Positions 26,638 to 34,225 of a DNA stretch of 64,000 nucleotides are shown piece by piece; position 1 is the stretch's first letter; each line of letters opens with the position of its first letter. Origin of the DNA: Sphingomonas parapaucimobilis NBRC 15100 (GTDB lineage Bacteria; Pseudomonadota; Alphaproteobacteria; Sphingomonadales; Sphingomonadaceae); assembly GCF_000787715.1 (NCBI RefSeq), contig NZ_BBPI01000030.1, positions 1 to 64,000 of the forward strand, written 5' to 3'. A program made the translations under genes and the position numbers. The notes below the pieces were generated by a model. The model was not told the origin of the DNA and ran no database searches. It was given only the letters and a program-made list of their open reading frames with translations.

Positions 26638-27936
26638 ATGACCGCTCGTGATGGCTGCGGCCGCGACGAACTCTATGACATCGTCTGGACCGAGCCGATG
26701 ATGCATGCCGCCAAGCGCTTCGGCGTATCCGGCAGCTATCTCGCTCGCGTCTGTGGCATGCTCAATGTGCCGAGGCCGCCGCAGGGCTATTGGGCCAAGC
26801 TTGCGGTCGGCAAGTCTCCACCGCCTCCGTGCTTGCCGGAAGCGCAGCCCGGTGATCAGCTTACTTGGTCTCGCCATATGCAATGGCCAACGGCTGAAGC
26901 TGCGGCGGCCCGGCCCCGTACGCCAGCTGCGCCAACAGCAAAGCGGCGCGTGCGGATCGCGGCAGGGACTATCCACCGCATGATCAGCGGGGCACGGCAT
27001 CATTTCGAAAGCGGCCGACTAGTCGACAAGAATTCCCATCTCAAACCGCACAAGCGCCTGCTCGTTGACGTGAATGCCTCGGCATCCGGCCTCGAAAGGG
27101 CGCTCGCCTTTGCCAATGACCTCTTCAATGCCTTCGAATCCAAAGGGCCCCGGGTGGCCATGGCACCGCCAGGCGAGGAGCTCTGGGGCATATCGGCTGA
27201 TGAGCGCGAAGCTGTCGGCCAGCCCAAGGACCGCTGGAGCGCAAGACGCCTTTGGTCTCCCCAGCGTCCGACGGTCGTCTATATCGGGTCGGTGGCGATC
27301 GGTCTCGCGATCGTCGAGATGTCCGAGAACATCACCGTGCGATACATCGATGACGGTTACATTCCTGAACGCGATTATGTGGCGCCCAAGCGAGGGGAGA
27401 ACCGCTACAGTTTCACCACCACGAAAGACATGCCGTCAGGCCGCCTGCGGCTCATCGCCTATTCACCCTACCACAACGTCTTCTGGACCAACCAGTGGCA
27501 GGACGCCGGCTCAGCCAGCCTGGCATCCAAGATACCCGGCCTCGTTCGCGCTGTCGAAGACATGGCCCCCGAACTGGTGGCCCGTATCGAGGCGGCTCGG
27601 CTCCGCGCCGAGATCGCGCACAAGAAATGGCTGGCCGAGCTGGAAGCCCGCGATCGGGCTGAGGACAAGAAGCGGATCGAACAATCCAAGGTCGACAGCG
27701 CCGCGCAGCTCGACAAGGTCATCGAGCACTGGACCAGAGCGATGAGCATTCGACGCTTCTTCGATGCCGTGGAAACGCAGCTTGCTGGCCTCCTTGAAAG
27801 CGATGCTCAGTCTGCAAGACAACGGCTAGAAAGCGGCCGTGCCCTATTGAGAGGGCAAGATCCTGTCGAGGCGCTCCTTACCTGGCGAACCCCTGGCGAA
27901 ATCTACACGCCGCGCTTTGACGGCACGGGGGATTGA
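26638..27936 (+). CDS. Large protein with N-terminal HTH-like motif, function unknown
   Basis: A 432-residue protein. The N-terminus has a recurrent HTH-like module: RDELYDIVWTEPMMHAAKRFGVSGSYLARVC followed by NVPRPPQGYWAKLAVGK. This module heads many uncharacterised proteins. The middle (about 100-280) is probably beta-rich and the C-terminal third is coiled-coil-like (about 310-370, rich in E, K and R: AHKKWLAELEARDRAEDKKR). An AAGGAG box sits 10 bp before ATG 26638, so I prefer it to ATG 26629. It is a single gene between the quorum-sensing block and the AT-rich ATPase-HNH pair. Confidence 0.75.
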   Translation: MTARDGCGRDELYDIVWTEPMMHAAKRFGVSGSYLARVCGMLNVPRPPQGYWAKLAVGKSPPPPCLPEAQPGDQLTWSRHMQWPTAEAAAARPRTPAAPTAKRRVRIAAGTIHRMISGARHHFESGRLVDKNSHLKPHKRLLVDVNASASGLERALAFANDLFNAFESKGPRVAMAPPGEELWGISADEREAVGQPKDRWSARRLWSPQRPTVVYIGSVAIGLAIVEMSENITVRYIDDGYIPERDYVAPKRGENRYSFTTTKDMPSGRLRLIAYSPYHNVFWTNQWQDAGSASLASKIPGLVRAVEDMAPELVARIEAARLRAEIAHKKWLAELEARDRAEDKKRIEQSKVDSAAQLDKVIEHWTRAMSIRRFFDAVETQLAGLLESDAQSARQRLESGRALLRGQDPVEALLTWRTPGEIYTPRFDGTGD

Positions 27937-28447
27937 TGATCGCCCCGGCTTCGTGGATTGCCATGTGGCAGTCCTGGCAATCTCCAAAACCAATCGCGTT
28001 GGTCGTTCGCGCATCGCTACAATGTCGGCCTGTGGGACGAAGCGGCCGTTCTCAGCTTCTCGCTTGAATGACGGCTTACGGTGGGAGAGACGTTCCAGCC
28101 ATGCACGGGAGCGATCGTCGATTGCCGGATGTTGGTCGATCGGGCACGCCAGCCTACTGCTTTGTAGGGCTAGAAAGCTGCGTCGCCTTCCAGTTTGGCG
28201 GGTCGCTGCAAAGGCATGTTTCTGCCGTTCCTTTAGCGTCGCAAAAATGGGCGAGCGCGCCTAGGGATAGTCGCAATGACCTTTCCCTGACCGGCATCAT
28301 AGGGTCAGCTAAACGCGAGTCCGATCGCCGCCGCCCCTCATACGAGGAGGACGTCGACAAGCTCATCAGTTATCGAGCTTTCGCGTGGAACAAGGCGCGG
28401 CGAGATATGGTGTTTACATTTGATATGGGGCATCTTGCTGGGGCTCG
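27937..28447. other. Noncoding stretch before the ATPase-HNH pair
   Basis: 511 bp in which no gene can be supported. The first part is GC-rich and carries a segment (AATGTCGGCCTGTGGGACG...) that resembles a dispersed intergenic sequence type. Base composition falls sharply from about 28490, marking the boundary of a block of different origin. Confidence 0.4.
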
Positions 28448-29554
28448 ATGGCTTTCGGGGAGCTGCTGCAGTTGAAGCGTATAACATCATTCGTAGGCCC
28501 CAATGGATGCGGGAAGTCTCAGCGGTTAGTCGAACTATTCGATAACACGAACGATGTAAAATCGATCGGAGTAATCGTTAATACTCCATTTTCAAGGTTC
28601 TCTAGAAGCAGAAAAAATCGCGATATTCTCCGCATTGCGCCTTATGGAATAAAGAGAACTGTCAACAAGAATCTTGTCAATTTCTTTGATGCCGAAGGGA
28701 GGGACACCTTTGATATCGCGGACCTACTGGATGAGATAGATTTTAATCCTACGGTGGAACTTGAATTAGAAATAGGCGAAATATCGAAGTTTGACCCTTA
28801 CACGGTGACAGATAATCTATTTGAGATAGATGCCCTTAAATCAGCTGTGTCCTACCTTTCTGAATTCCAGAGATTTTCAGTCATAGTTTCCCAAAGCTCT
28901 GATTATCTAGAAAGGAGTCTCCGCGGCAGAAACAGAATAATATTTAAATATGTATCTAAACTAGCGGAGCAAGGCATAATTGCCCGGTATGAACTTGTTT
29001 TCCACCATCGAAAAAGAGGAAGGCAGCGTTTTTCGACTTTAAGTTCAGGTGAGCAAACACTCATTTCAACGTATTTATTCATACGCTCTCATCTACCTAG
29101 TCTAAATATACTTCTCATAGACGAACCTGAAAATAGCCTTCATCCTTACTGGCAACGTAAGTATCTAGAATTTTTGCATATGGCTTTAGGCTACAGTGAA
29201 GTGAAAGTTTATCTTGCCACTCACTCCCCTGTTCTCGTCTCCGGCGCACTCGCAAGCTATGGGGATTCTGTTGAGGTTGTGCAGGTAGATGATAAGCATT
29301 CAAAATATTTGCTTCAGGGTCCCAATCATGATTCCGACAGTGTCGAAGAAATTCTATATTCTGCATTTGGCACGATCACACCCTCCAACAGCTACCTTTC
29401 GGAACTAATATCTGAACTTACTTGGAGTGTTCAGGACGGAGAGTTGTCAAAAGGTGAGGCTATAACAAGAATATACGAATTTTATAAAAAATCTTATAGC
29501 AAAGGACAGATCGATTTTATTCATGCGTGTATTGAAATGATCCAGAACATTTGA
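28448..29554 (+). CDS. AAA ATPase of a Septu-like defence pair
   Basis: A 368-residue ABC/SMC-type ATPase: Walker A GPNGCGKS (17-24), signature LSSGEQ (198-203), Walker B ILLIDEPENSLHP (D225, E226) and switch His H259 in LATHSP. A region between about 70 and 190 carries no known motif. The codon use is far more AT-rich than the flanking genes, a sign of recent acquisition. The HNH nuclease gene begins 1 bp after its stop. ATPase plus HNH is the pattern of Septu (PtuA-PtuB) and of retron-linked effectors. I see no retron RT or ncRNA, so a two-gene Septu-like system fits best. The N-terminus is short for the family, but no better start exists. Confidence 0.85.
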   Translation: MAFGELLQLKRITSFVGPNGCGKSQRLVELFDNTNDVKSIGVIVNTPFSRFSRSRKNRDILRIAPYGIKRTVNKNLVNFFDAEGRDTFDIADLLDEIDFNPTVELELEIGEISKFDPYTVTDNLFEIDALKSAVSYLSEFQRFSVIVSQSSDYLERSLRGRNRIIFKYVSKLAEQGIIARYELVFHHRKRGRQRFSTLSSGEQTLISTYLFIRSHLPSLNILLIDEPENSLHPYWQRKYLEFLHMALGYSEVKVYLATHSPVLVSGALASYGDSVEVVQVDDKHSKYLLQGPNHDSDSVEEILYSAFGTITPSNSYLSELISELTWSVQDGELSKGEAITRIYEFYKKSYSKGQIDFIHACIEMIQNI

Positions 29555-29555
29555 A

Positions 29556-30203
29556 ATGAAATTCCGCATAAATTCCACAGAAAGGCGCGCAATTCGCTGG
29601 GCCTTGACAAAAAAATCACCTTGGACGGTAGATGGACGCCAAAGTTCCTTTAGGGGACATGCCAACGCAAAAATTATAAAATCTTTAAAAGATAGATTGA
29701 AATTACACCACATGCGAGTTCAGGATAGCGCGTGCTGCTACTGCAAGGTCTCGCTTCATAATCGTAATATTGAGACTGATAGAGAACACATCATTCCAAG
29801 ATCAGTGATGCCGGGCTTGACTTTTGCCGCATTTAACCTGTCGGTGGCCTGTAAGTCCTGCAATATGTCAGTGAAATTAGTTAACAAAAACCATATCCGA
29901 AATTGGCGTAGAAAAAATAGGCTGTTTAGCAAAAATATATCGGATCAAAGAAATTACAATATAGTTCATCCCAATATTCATCATTGGCATGACCATATTG
30001 AGTTGTATGCGGCCGAAGTAGGGGCTTCAAAGGTGAGAATTTATTACCCTATTACCTACCGAGGCAAATTCACCTATAAATTCTTCCAACTCAAAAATTA
30101 CGAAATATACGATAATACTTTGGCTCAAAAGGCGGTAAGATCGAACAGGAAGCCGCTTCATCCGGGGGTTGTAGCGGCGGCTGCTAAGTATCATCAAATA
30201 TGA
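29556..30203 (+). CDS. HNH endonuclease of a Septu-like defence pair
   Basis: A 215-residue nuclease with a zinc-supported HNH core. Cysteines C60-x2-C63 and C99-x2-C102 flank the catalytic REHIIPRS block (H78), with N94 as the middle Asn. The N- and C-terminal arms are basic (WRRKNRLF, NRKPLHPG). It is as AT-rich as the ATPase gene and starts one base after it, so the two are one operon. The likely function is DNA or tRNA cleavage when the ATPase senses infection, as in PtuB-type proteins, by inference. Confidence 0.87.
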   Translation: MKFRINSTERRAIRWALTKKSPWTVDGRQSSFRGHANAKIIKSLKDRLKLHHMRVQDSACCYCKVSLHNRNIETDREHIIPRSVMPGLTFAAFNLSVACKSCNMSVKLVNKNHIRNWRRKNRLFSKNISDQRNYNIVHPNIHHWHDHIELYAAEVGASKVRIYYPITYRGKFTYKFFQLKNYEIYDNTLAQKAVRSNRKPLHPGVVAAAAKYHQI

Positions 30204-30597
30204 CCGTCGAACAAAGAATATCAGGCATATATCACGTTATCGGCGTTGGGGGGGGTGACAGTCCGCTCACTTGGGGTGCAGAAACCTCTTACGTCCCCTT
30301 GCCCGTGATGATCAACTTCGTGCTTGAGAGCGGGAAGTTCAACGGCGAGCGGTCGTGCTGTGGAACGATTAGAATGGGAGCGGAGCCCACCAGCAGCTGT
30401 TAAAGTCGCAAGTGACCGGTTCCGTCTAAAGCCGACATCCCTGCTGCAGCATAGGAATGGCGATACTTGGTTGAGATCTGCATTAGCCTCAAACGATTTG
30501 GAGTGAAACAGCGCCGTCGGTAAGACGGTACCGCTGAACGCATCAGCGCATTGCAATTGCGCTTCTAATTTGTGATTTGTCCGATGGGGGAGAGAGC
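30204..30597. other. Noncoding stretch between HNH and NdpA-like genes
   Basis: 394 bp with GC-rich composition again. A 67-codon frame starts with an ATGA overlap at 30200 but has no protein-like composition. I see no terminator with certainty. The promoter of the NdpA-like operon should lie near the 3' end. Confidence 0.4.
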
Positions 30598-31614
30598 ATG
30601 CCAAACAACATCAGACATTTGGCCGTGCACGACATCCGCAGGACTGAACAAGGTCTTCAGATCGTACGCGGCAACGACGCCCTCGCCGTCTCGCCCACGA
30701 CCCAGCGCATCGTCGACGAGCTAGACGATCTTTACAACCGCCGATCCTCCAAAGTGCACGGTCAATTCTCGCCCGACGAAATCAACTATCCTGCCGCGGG
30801 CCACTTCTCCGACTATCTGGCGGAGGACGGAAGCGATTTTTCCGCCCTCACCCGGAGCCTGATGGACACTCTGCTCGCGAAGGCACGCACCGTTCCGAAC
30901 GCTGGTGCCGGTCACGTCTTCTTCGCACATTTCGAGCAGGATGGCCGCGAACTGATGCTGATCGCAATCGTGACGGAGAAGCTCGGAGCCACACTCACCC
31001 AAGCGTTCGTTGCGCGGGACGTGACCCATCTGGATCTGGATGGGTTTCGCTACGCGGGGCGGATCGACCTGACGGCTTGGCAGGCCGACGATGGACGCTA
31101 CCTTGGCTTCCTCCGGGGCAAGGGCGCGGTGGCGGAATACTTCAAAGAGTTCCTGGGCTGCGTCTCGCCCAGCGACGACAAGAAGAGCACCCGAGAGCTC
31201 ACGGCAGCGCTTATCGGCTTTGCTGACTACCAAGGACTGGAGGGCGATGCGCGGAACGACTTTCTGGTGAGGGCAAACAGTATCCTCGACAGAGGCTCAA
31301 GGGAAGATCGACGTATCGACTTTCAGGCTTTCGCGAACGAACTCACCCCGGCCGATCCCGCCCCGCTGACCGAATATCTCGGCAGTCCGGCCCTACAGCT
31401 CGGCGACGACTTCGTGCCGGACCGTCGGCTCATCGGTCCCCTCCTGAGAATTTCCTACCGTGCCGCCAACTGGTCCGTGGACATCGATCGCCGCGCGCTG
31501 ACGCGGGGCGAAGTCGGCTTCGATCCGGAGAGCAATACTCTCACCATCCGAAACCTGCCGCAAGCGCTGGTCGCGCAGCTTCGCGCAGAGACGGTGGACA
31601 ATGGCGAGGCTTAA
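30598..31614 (+). CDS. Nucleoid-associated protein NdpA/YejK-like
   Basis: A 338-residue protein resembling the 37-kDa nucleoid-associated family (NdpA/YejK): an HDIRRTEQG-type N-terminus, VFFAHFEQDGRELMLIAIVTEKLGATL, LDLDGFRYAGRIDLTAW and YLGFLRGKGAVAEYFKEFLGCVSPSDDKKSTREL are characteristic. Such proteins bind DNA. ATG 30598 is preceded by GGGGAGAGAGC; an upstream in-frame ATG (30577) is less likely. It overlaps the membrane-protein gene by 14 bp, so they act together. A phage-DNA sensor feeding a membrane effector is one inferred reading. Confidence 0.78.
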   Translation: MPNNIRHLAVHDIRRTEQGLQIVRGNDALAVSPTTQRIVDELDDLYNRRSSKVHGQFSPDEINYPAAGHFSDYLAEDGSDFSALTRSLMDTLLAKARTVPNAGAGHVFFAHFEQDGRELMLIAIVTEKLGATLTQAFVARDVTHLDLDGFRYAGRIDLTAWQADDGRYLGFLRGKGAVAEYFKEFLGCVSPSDDKKSTRELTAALIGFADYQGLEGDARNDFLVRANSILDRGSREDRRIDFQAFANELTPADPAPLTEYLGSPALQLGDDFVPDRRLIGPLLRISYRAANWSVDIDRRALTRGEVGFDPESNTLTIRNLPQALVAQLRAETVDNGEA

Positions 31615-32968
31615 GTTCGCCGACCTTCTGCCGCTCTATCGCAGCACCGCGTTCGGTTCGACGGTAGAAGACGATGCGGAAGTAACCGTCGCTACACAAG
31701 AGATTGTCGATCTCCTGAAGAAGATCGACTCCGATGACGATTCCGCCTCGGACGCAGGCATCGCGCTAATCGACGACGTCTCCGACGTGGCCGTGGGCGC
31801 GAAGGTGAAGGCCCGCATCGACTTGCCGCGGATTGCCCTCGGCCTGCTCGCGTGGAACATCGGCGATCTGATCGCCGGCAGCGGGCCACGGATCGAGGAG
31901 CCCGGGCACTACTTCCTCGTGGACGCAGGCTACGCTCCTGGCGACGACCAGGTACCGGATGCCGTGACCCGATACCGCAAGGTGCTGGAGGTTGTTGCTC
32001 TACTGGCAAAGTCCGCGTCGTTCCTCGATCGGACTCGAGCGGAACTCATCTTCGTGAAGGACGGAAAGATTGTCCTCCCGGTAAATTTCGGCACGGCCGA
32101 ACTGAACGCCCTGGACTTGGCGGCGGCACATAGGCTCCTTGGCCACTTTGCCGACGACCTCCATCGCGAGCAGAAGCTGTCGATCCTTTTCGAGACAATC
32201 GTCGACTTGTGCCGATCACATCAACTGGAAGGCCGCTTCGCCTTCGTGCTGCGCAATCTCGGCGAAATCGCCGACAAGCTTGCTGCCGGCTACCGGATGT
32301 TCGCGTCGAGTTTCTCCTACGCGAAGATCAAGGGCGAACTCGAGGATGCTCGGATCGACTATACCCAGAAGATCCACAAGACGATTGTCGACATCCAAAA
32401 TCAGCTGCTAGGCATCCCGGTCGCGACGATCGTCGTCGCGTCGCAGCTCAAGGCGCCCACCGCCTGCGGCCCAGAGCTTTGGGTCAACTTCGCGGTGCTC
32501 GTCGGCGCATGGATCTTCGTCATCCTGCTGATGGTCGCGATCACTAACCAGTGGCTCACATTGGACGTGATTGGCGATGAAATCGCTCGGCAGCAGACCA
32601 GGTTGCAGGAGGAGTTCACCACCGTTAGCGATGACTTTGCGGACACGTTCGCCAAGCTGAAAGGGCGGATCAAGTGGCATCGCTGGGTCCTTGCGGTGGT
32701 CGCGCTGATCGGGATCGCCGGTGGCATTGTCGCAACATGCTACAAGAACAGCGTGTCTGCCCTCCCGCTCCTGCCGTGCGCCAGCGCGCCGAAGCTGGAC
32801 GCGGATTCTGGAAATGGGGTCGGCGCTTCGGACGCGGGAAACGAAACGGAGCCCCAAGCGGCGAATCTCCCAGCCGCCGGCAACGCGCTGGCCGCCCCCG
32901 AGCCATCCGCGGCTGCGGACAATGGGGCTCAGTCCGTGGTCGGGAACGTGCTCAACGAAGGGGACTAG
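31601..32968 (+). CDS. Membrane protein paired with the NdpA-like protein, function unknown
   Basis: A 455-residue protein. Residues 1-280 are soluble with helical segments. There are membrane segments at about 294-315 (FAVLVGAWIFVILLMVAI) and 362-382 (VLAVVALIGIAGGIVATC), separated by a charged, coiled-coil-like linker (DEIARQQTRLQEEFTTV). The tail (390-455) is Ala/Pro-rich and disordered. I do not recognise the family. Its overlap with the NdpA-like gene and its place within a stretch of defence genes make a membrane-damaging or membrane-sensing defence effector possible. This is inference. Confidence 0.75.
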   Translation: MARLKFADLLPLYRSTAFGSTVEDDAEVTVATQEIVDLLKKIDSDDDSASDAGIALIDDVSDVAVGAKVKARIDLPRIALGLLAWNIGDLIAGSGPRIEEPGHYFLVDAGYAPGDDQVPDAVTRYRKVLEVVALLAKSASFLDRTRAELIFVKDGKIVLPVNFGTAELNALDLAAAHRLLGHFADDLHREQKLSILFETIVDLCRSHQLEGRFAFVLRNLGEIADKLAAGYRMFASSFSYAKIKGELEDARIDYTQKIHKTIVDIQNQLLGIPVATIVVASQLKAPTACGPELWVNFAVLVGAWIFVILLMVAITNQWLTLDVIGDEIARQQTRLQEEFTTVSDDFADTFAKLKGRIKWHRWVLAVVALIGIAGGIVATCYKNSVSALPLLPCASAPKLDADSGNGVGASDAGNETEPQAANLPAAGNALAAPEPSAAADNGAQSVVGNVLNEGD

Positions 32969-33408
32969 CACCTAAATGACCGATTCTGCCGTAAGCCGAC
33001 ACTCCCGCACGCATATCGGGACGGCGTGAACTGGTCGATAGTGTCCGGTTGGCTCTTCTTTAAAAGGAAGGCCCGGAGCCGGTTTTGAACGGAACACTCT
33101 TTGCCAGCCAACCAATCGGCTCGCTTCTCCTAAGATATGCTACCAAATGCATTTCCCGAAACGATCGATTGATTTGGAAAAATGGAAAGACGGGGGTGGG
33201 GGGATAACGGCCCCGGTCGCGACACAAGATTGGCCGAAATCAAGCCTAGGGCAATGGCACATGCCGTGAACCGCAATTTTCTTGAGCTAGTTACGGGCGA
33301 TCAAATTGCTGACATTCGAAATATCAACTCCGTATAAAATTCGTATATCCATCCGGCCGGCACATTCTCCCAAGGTCGCGAATGATCGCGGCATACCAAG
33401 GAGAACGT
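32969..33408. other. Noncoding region with the lasso operon promoter
   Basis: 440 bp with no supported gene. It contains TTTAAAAGG-type AT-rich patches, a purine-rich stretch near 33188-33203, and a promoter (33309-33338, listed separately). Confidence 0.5.
33309..33338 (+). promoter_or_regulatory. Sigma-70-like promoter for the lasso A-B-C operon
   Basis: CTGACA (33309-33314) and TATAAA (33333-33338) are separated by 18 bp. A transcript from about 33345 would have a 65-nt leader and AAGGAG (33398-33403) as ribosome-binding site for the precursor ATG at 33410. Confidence 0.55.
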
Positions 33409-33409
33409 C

Positions 33410-33541
33410 ATGGAACGCGATAACGACAAGGCACCCACGCTGGTCGATCTGGGCGATGCCCGTGTCCTGACCCAGGGGCCGGCCGGTACCCCGATCGACG
33501 AGGTCCAGGGGTTCCTCGGCGCCGGCTTGGCCGACGACTGA
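33410..33541 (+). CDS. Lasso peptide precursor (43 aa)
   Basis: The small gene encodes a leader ending LVDLGDARVLTQ and a core starting at Gly23 (GPAGTPIDE...). Thr21 occupies the -2 position, the hallmark needed for leader removal. Core length is 21 residues and it ends LADD, like several sphingomonad lasso peptides. Gly1 can be cyclised to Asp8 or Glu9 of the core (Asp30/Glu31 of the precursor), giving an 8- or 9-residue ring. The leader pattern LxDLGxAxxxTxG is usual in proteobacterial precursors. AAGGAG lies 6 bp before ATG. The 3' neighbour is a strong hairpin and then the B gene. Confidence 0.92.
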   Translation: MERDNDKAPTLVDLGDARVLTQGPAGTPIDEVQGFLGAGLADD

Positions 33542-33547
33542 AAGGGT

Positions 33548-33575
33548 GGCGGGGTGTTCCCGGGAACACCCCGCC
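33548..33575 (+). repeat. Perfect 28-bp palindromic hairpin between lasso genes A and B
   Basis: The arms GGCGGGGTGTTCCC (33548-33561) and GGGAACACCCCGCC (33562-33575) are perfect complements with no loop. It lies 7 bp after the precursor stop and 8 bp before the B start. Similar A/B(C) hairpins in other lasso loci limit readthrough and stabilise the precursor mRNA, so precursor would be made in excess over the enzymes. No T-tract follows, so it is an attenuator or processing site rather than a full terminator. Confidence 0.8.
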
Positions 33576-33583
33576 GCTTCGCG

Positions 33584-34225
33584 ATGAGGTTCTTCCTACC
33601 CCCGCTTGTCGGCTTCTGCTCAATCGGCGAGAGCGTGATCTTCCTCGATGCCCGCTCGGACCGCTACTGGATGCTTCCAGCCGTAATGAGCCAAGCCCTC
33701 AACCGGCTATGCGCCGGTGCAGAACTTGCGGGCGATGAGGCGGCACCGCTCCTCGCGCTCGTCCGGGCCGGACTACTTGACAGCACCAAGGGCGAACCTC
33801 TCGTGCCTTGCCAACTCCCGCGCGCGCGGACCAGTCGCCTTGAGGTAATTGACACCACGCCCAGGTCCTCGACGATGATTGCCGGACTGTGCTTCGCGGC
33901 GAGCACTTGGCGCATACGCAGGCGCGGCCTAGGATGTGAACTTGCACGACTTCAGCGTCGGCAAGAGCAGCAGGCCGGAACTGCCCGCGATGTCGATCGC
34001 CATGCGGGCGCCTTTGCGCGACTGCGCCTGCTGGTCAGTCCGGCGGGAAACTGTCTTCCCCTGTCGCTGGCGCTGGCCCGGCGATGTGCTTCTGCCGATG
34101 CCCGGCTTGTCTTCGGCGTGCAGCTGGACCCGTTCGCGGCACATGCCTGGGTCCAGCGCGACACCGAAGTGCTCAACGACGAGTTGCATGTCGTGCACGC
34201 GTTCACGCCGATTCTCGTGATATGA
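33584..34225 (+). CDS. Lasso peptide B protein (RRE + leader protease fusion)
   Basis: A 213-residue fusion. The N-terminal ~75 residues are a PqqD-like RiPP recognition element that binds the leader (SDRYWMLPAVMSQALNRLCAG). The C-terminal part is a transglutaminase-like cysteine protease with Cys147 (AGNCLPLSLALAR), His177 (AAHAWVQ) and a following Asp (VLNDE, D189) as the likely triad; it removes the leader. ATG 33584 begins immediately after the hairpin. The GTG at 33554 would start inside the hairpin and adds no conserved residues. The stop overlaps the C gene (ATGA). Confidence 0.9.
   Translation: MRFFLPPLVGFCSIGESVIFLDARSDRYWMLPAVMSQALNRLCAGAELAGDEAAPLLALVRAGLLDSTKGEPLVPCQLPRARTSRLEVIDTTPRSSTMIAGLCFAASTWRIRRRGLGCELARLQRRQEQQAGTARDVDRHAGAFARLRLLVSPAGNCLPLSLALARRCASADARLVFGVQLDPFAAHAWVQRDTEVLNDELHVVHAFTPILVI

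Noticed and set aside
30200..30403. 67-codon frame overlapping the HNH stop by ATGA
   Set aside because: Composition changes abruptly to GC-rich and looks like intergenic DNA; no recognisable motif.
33554..33583. GTG 33554 as an earlier start for lasso B
   Set aside because: It lies inside the hairpin and the added residues are not conserved; ATG 33584 is better.
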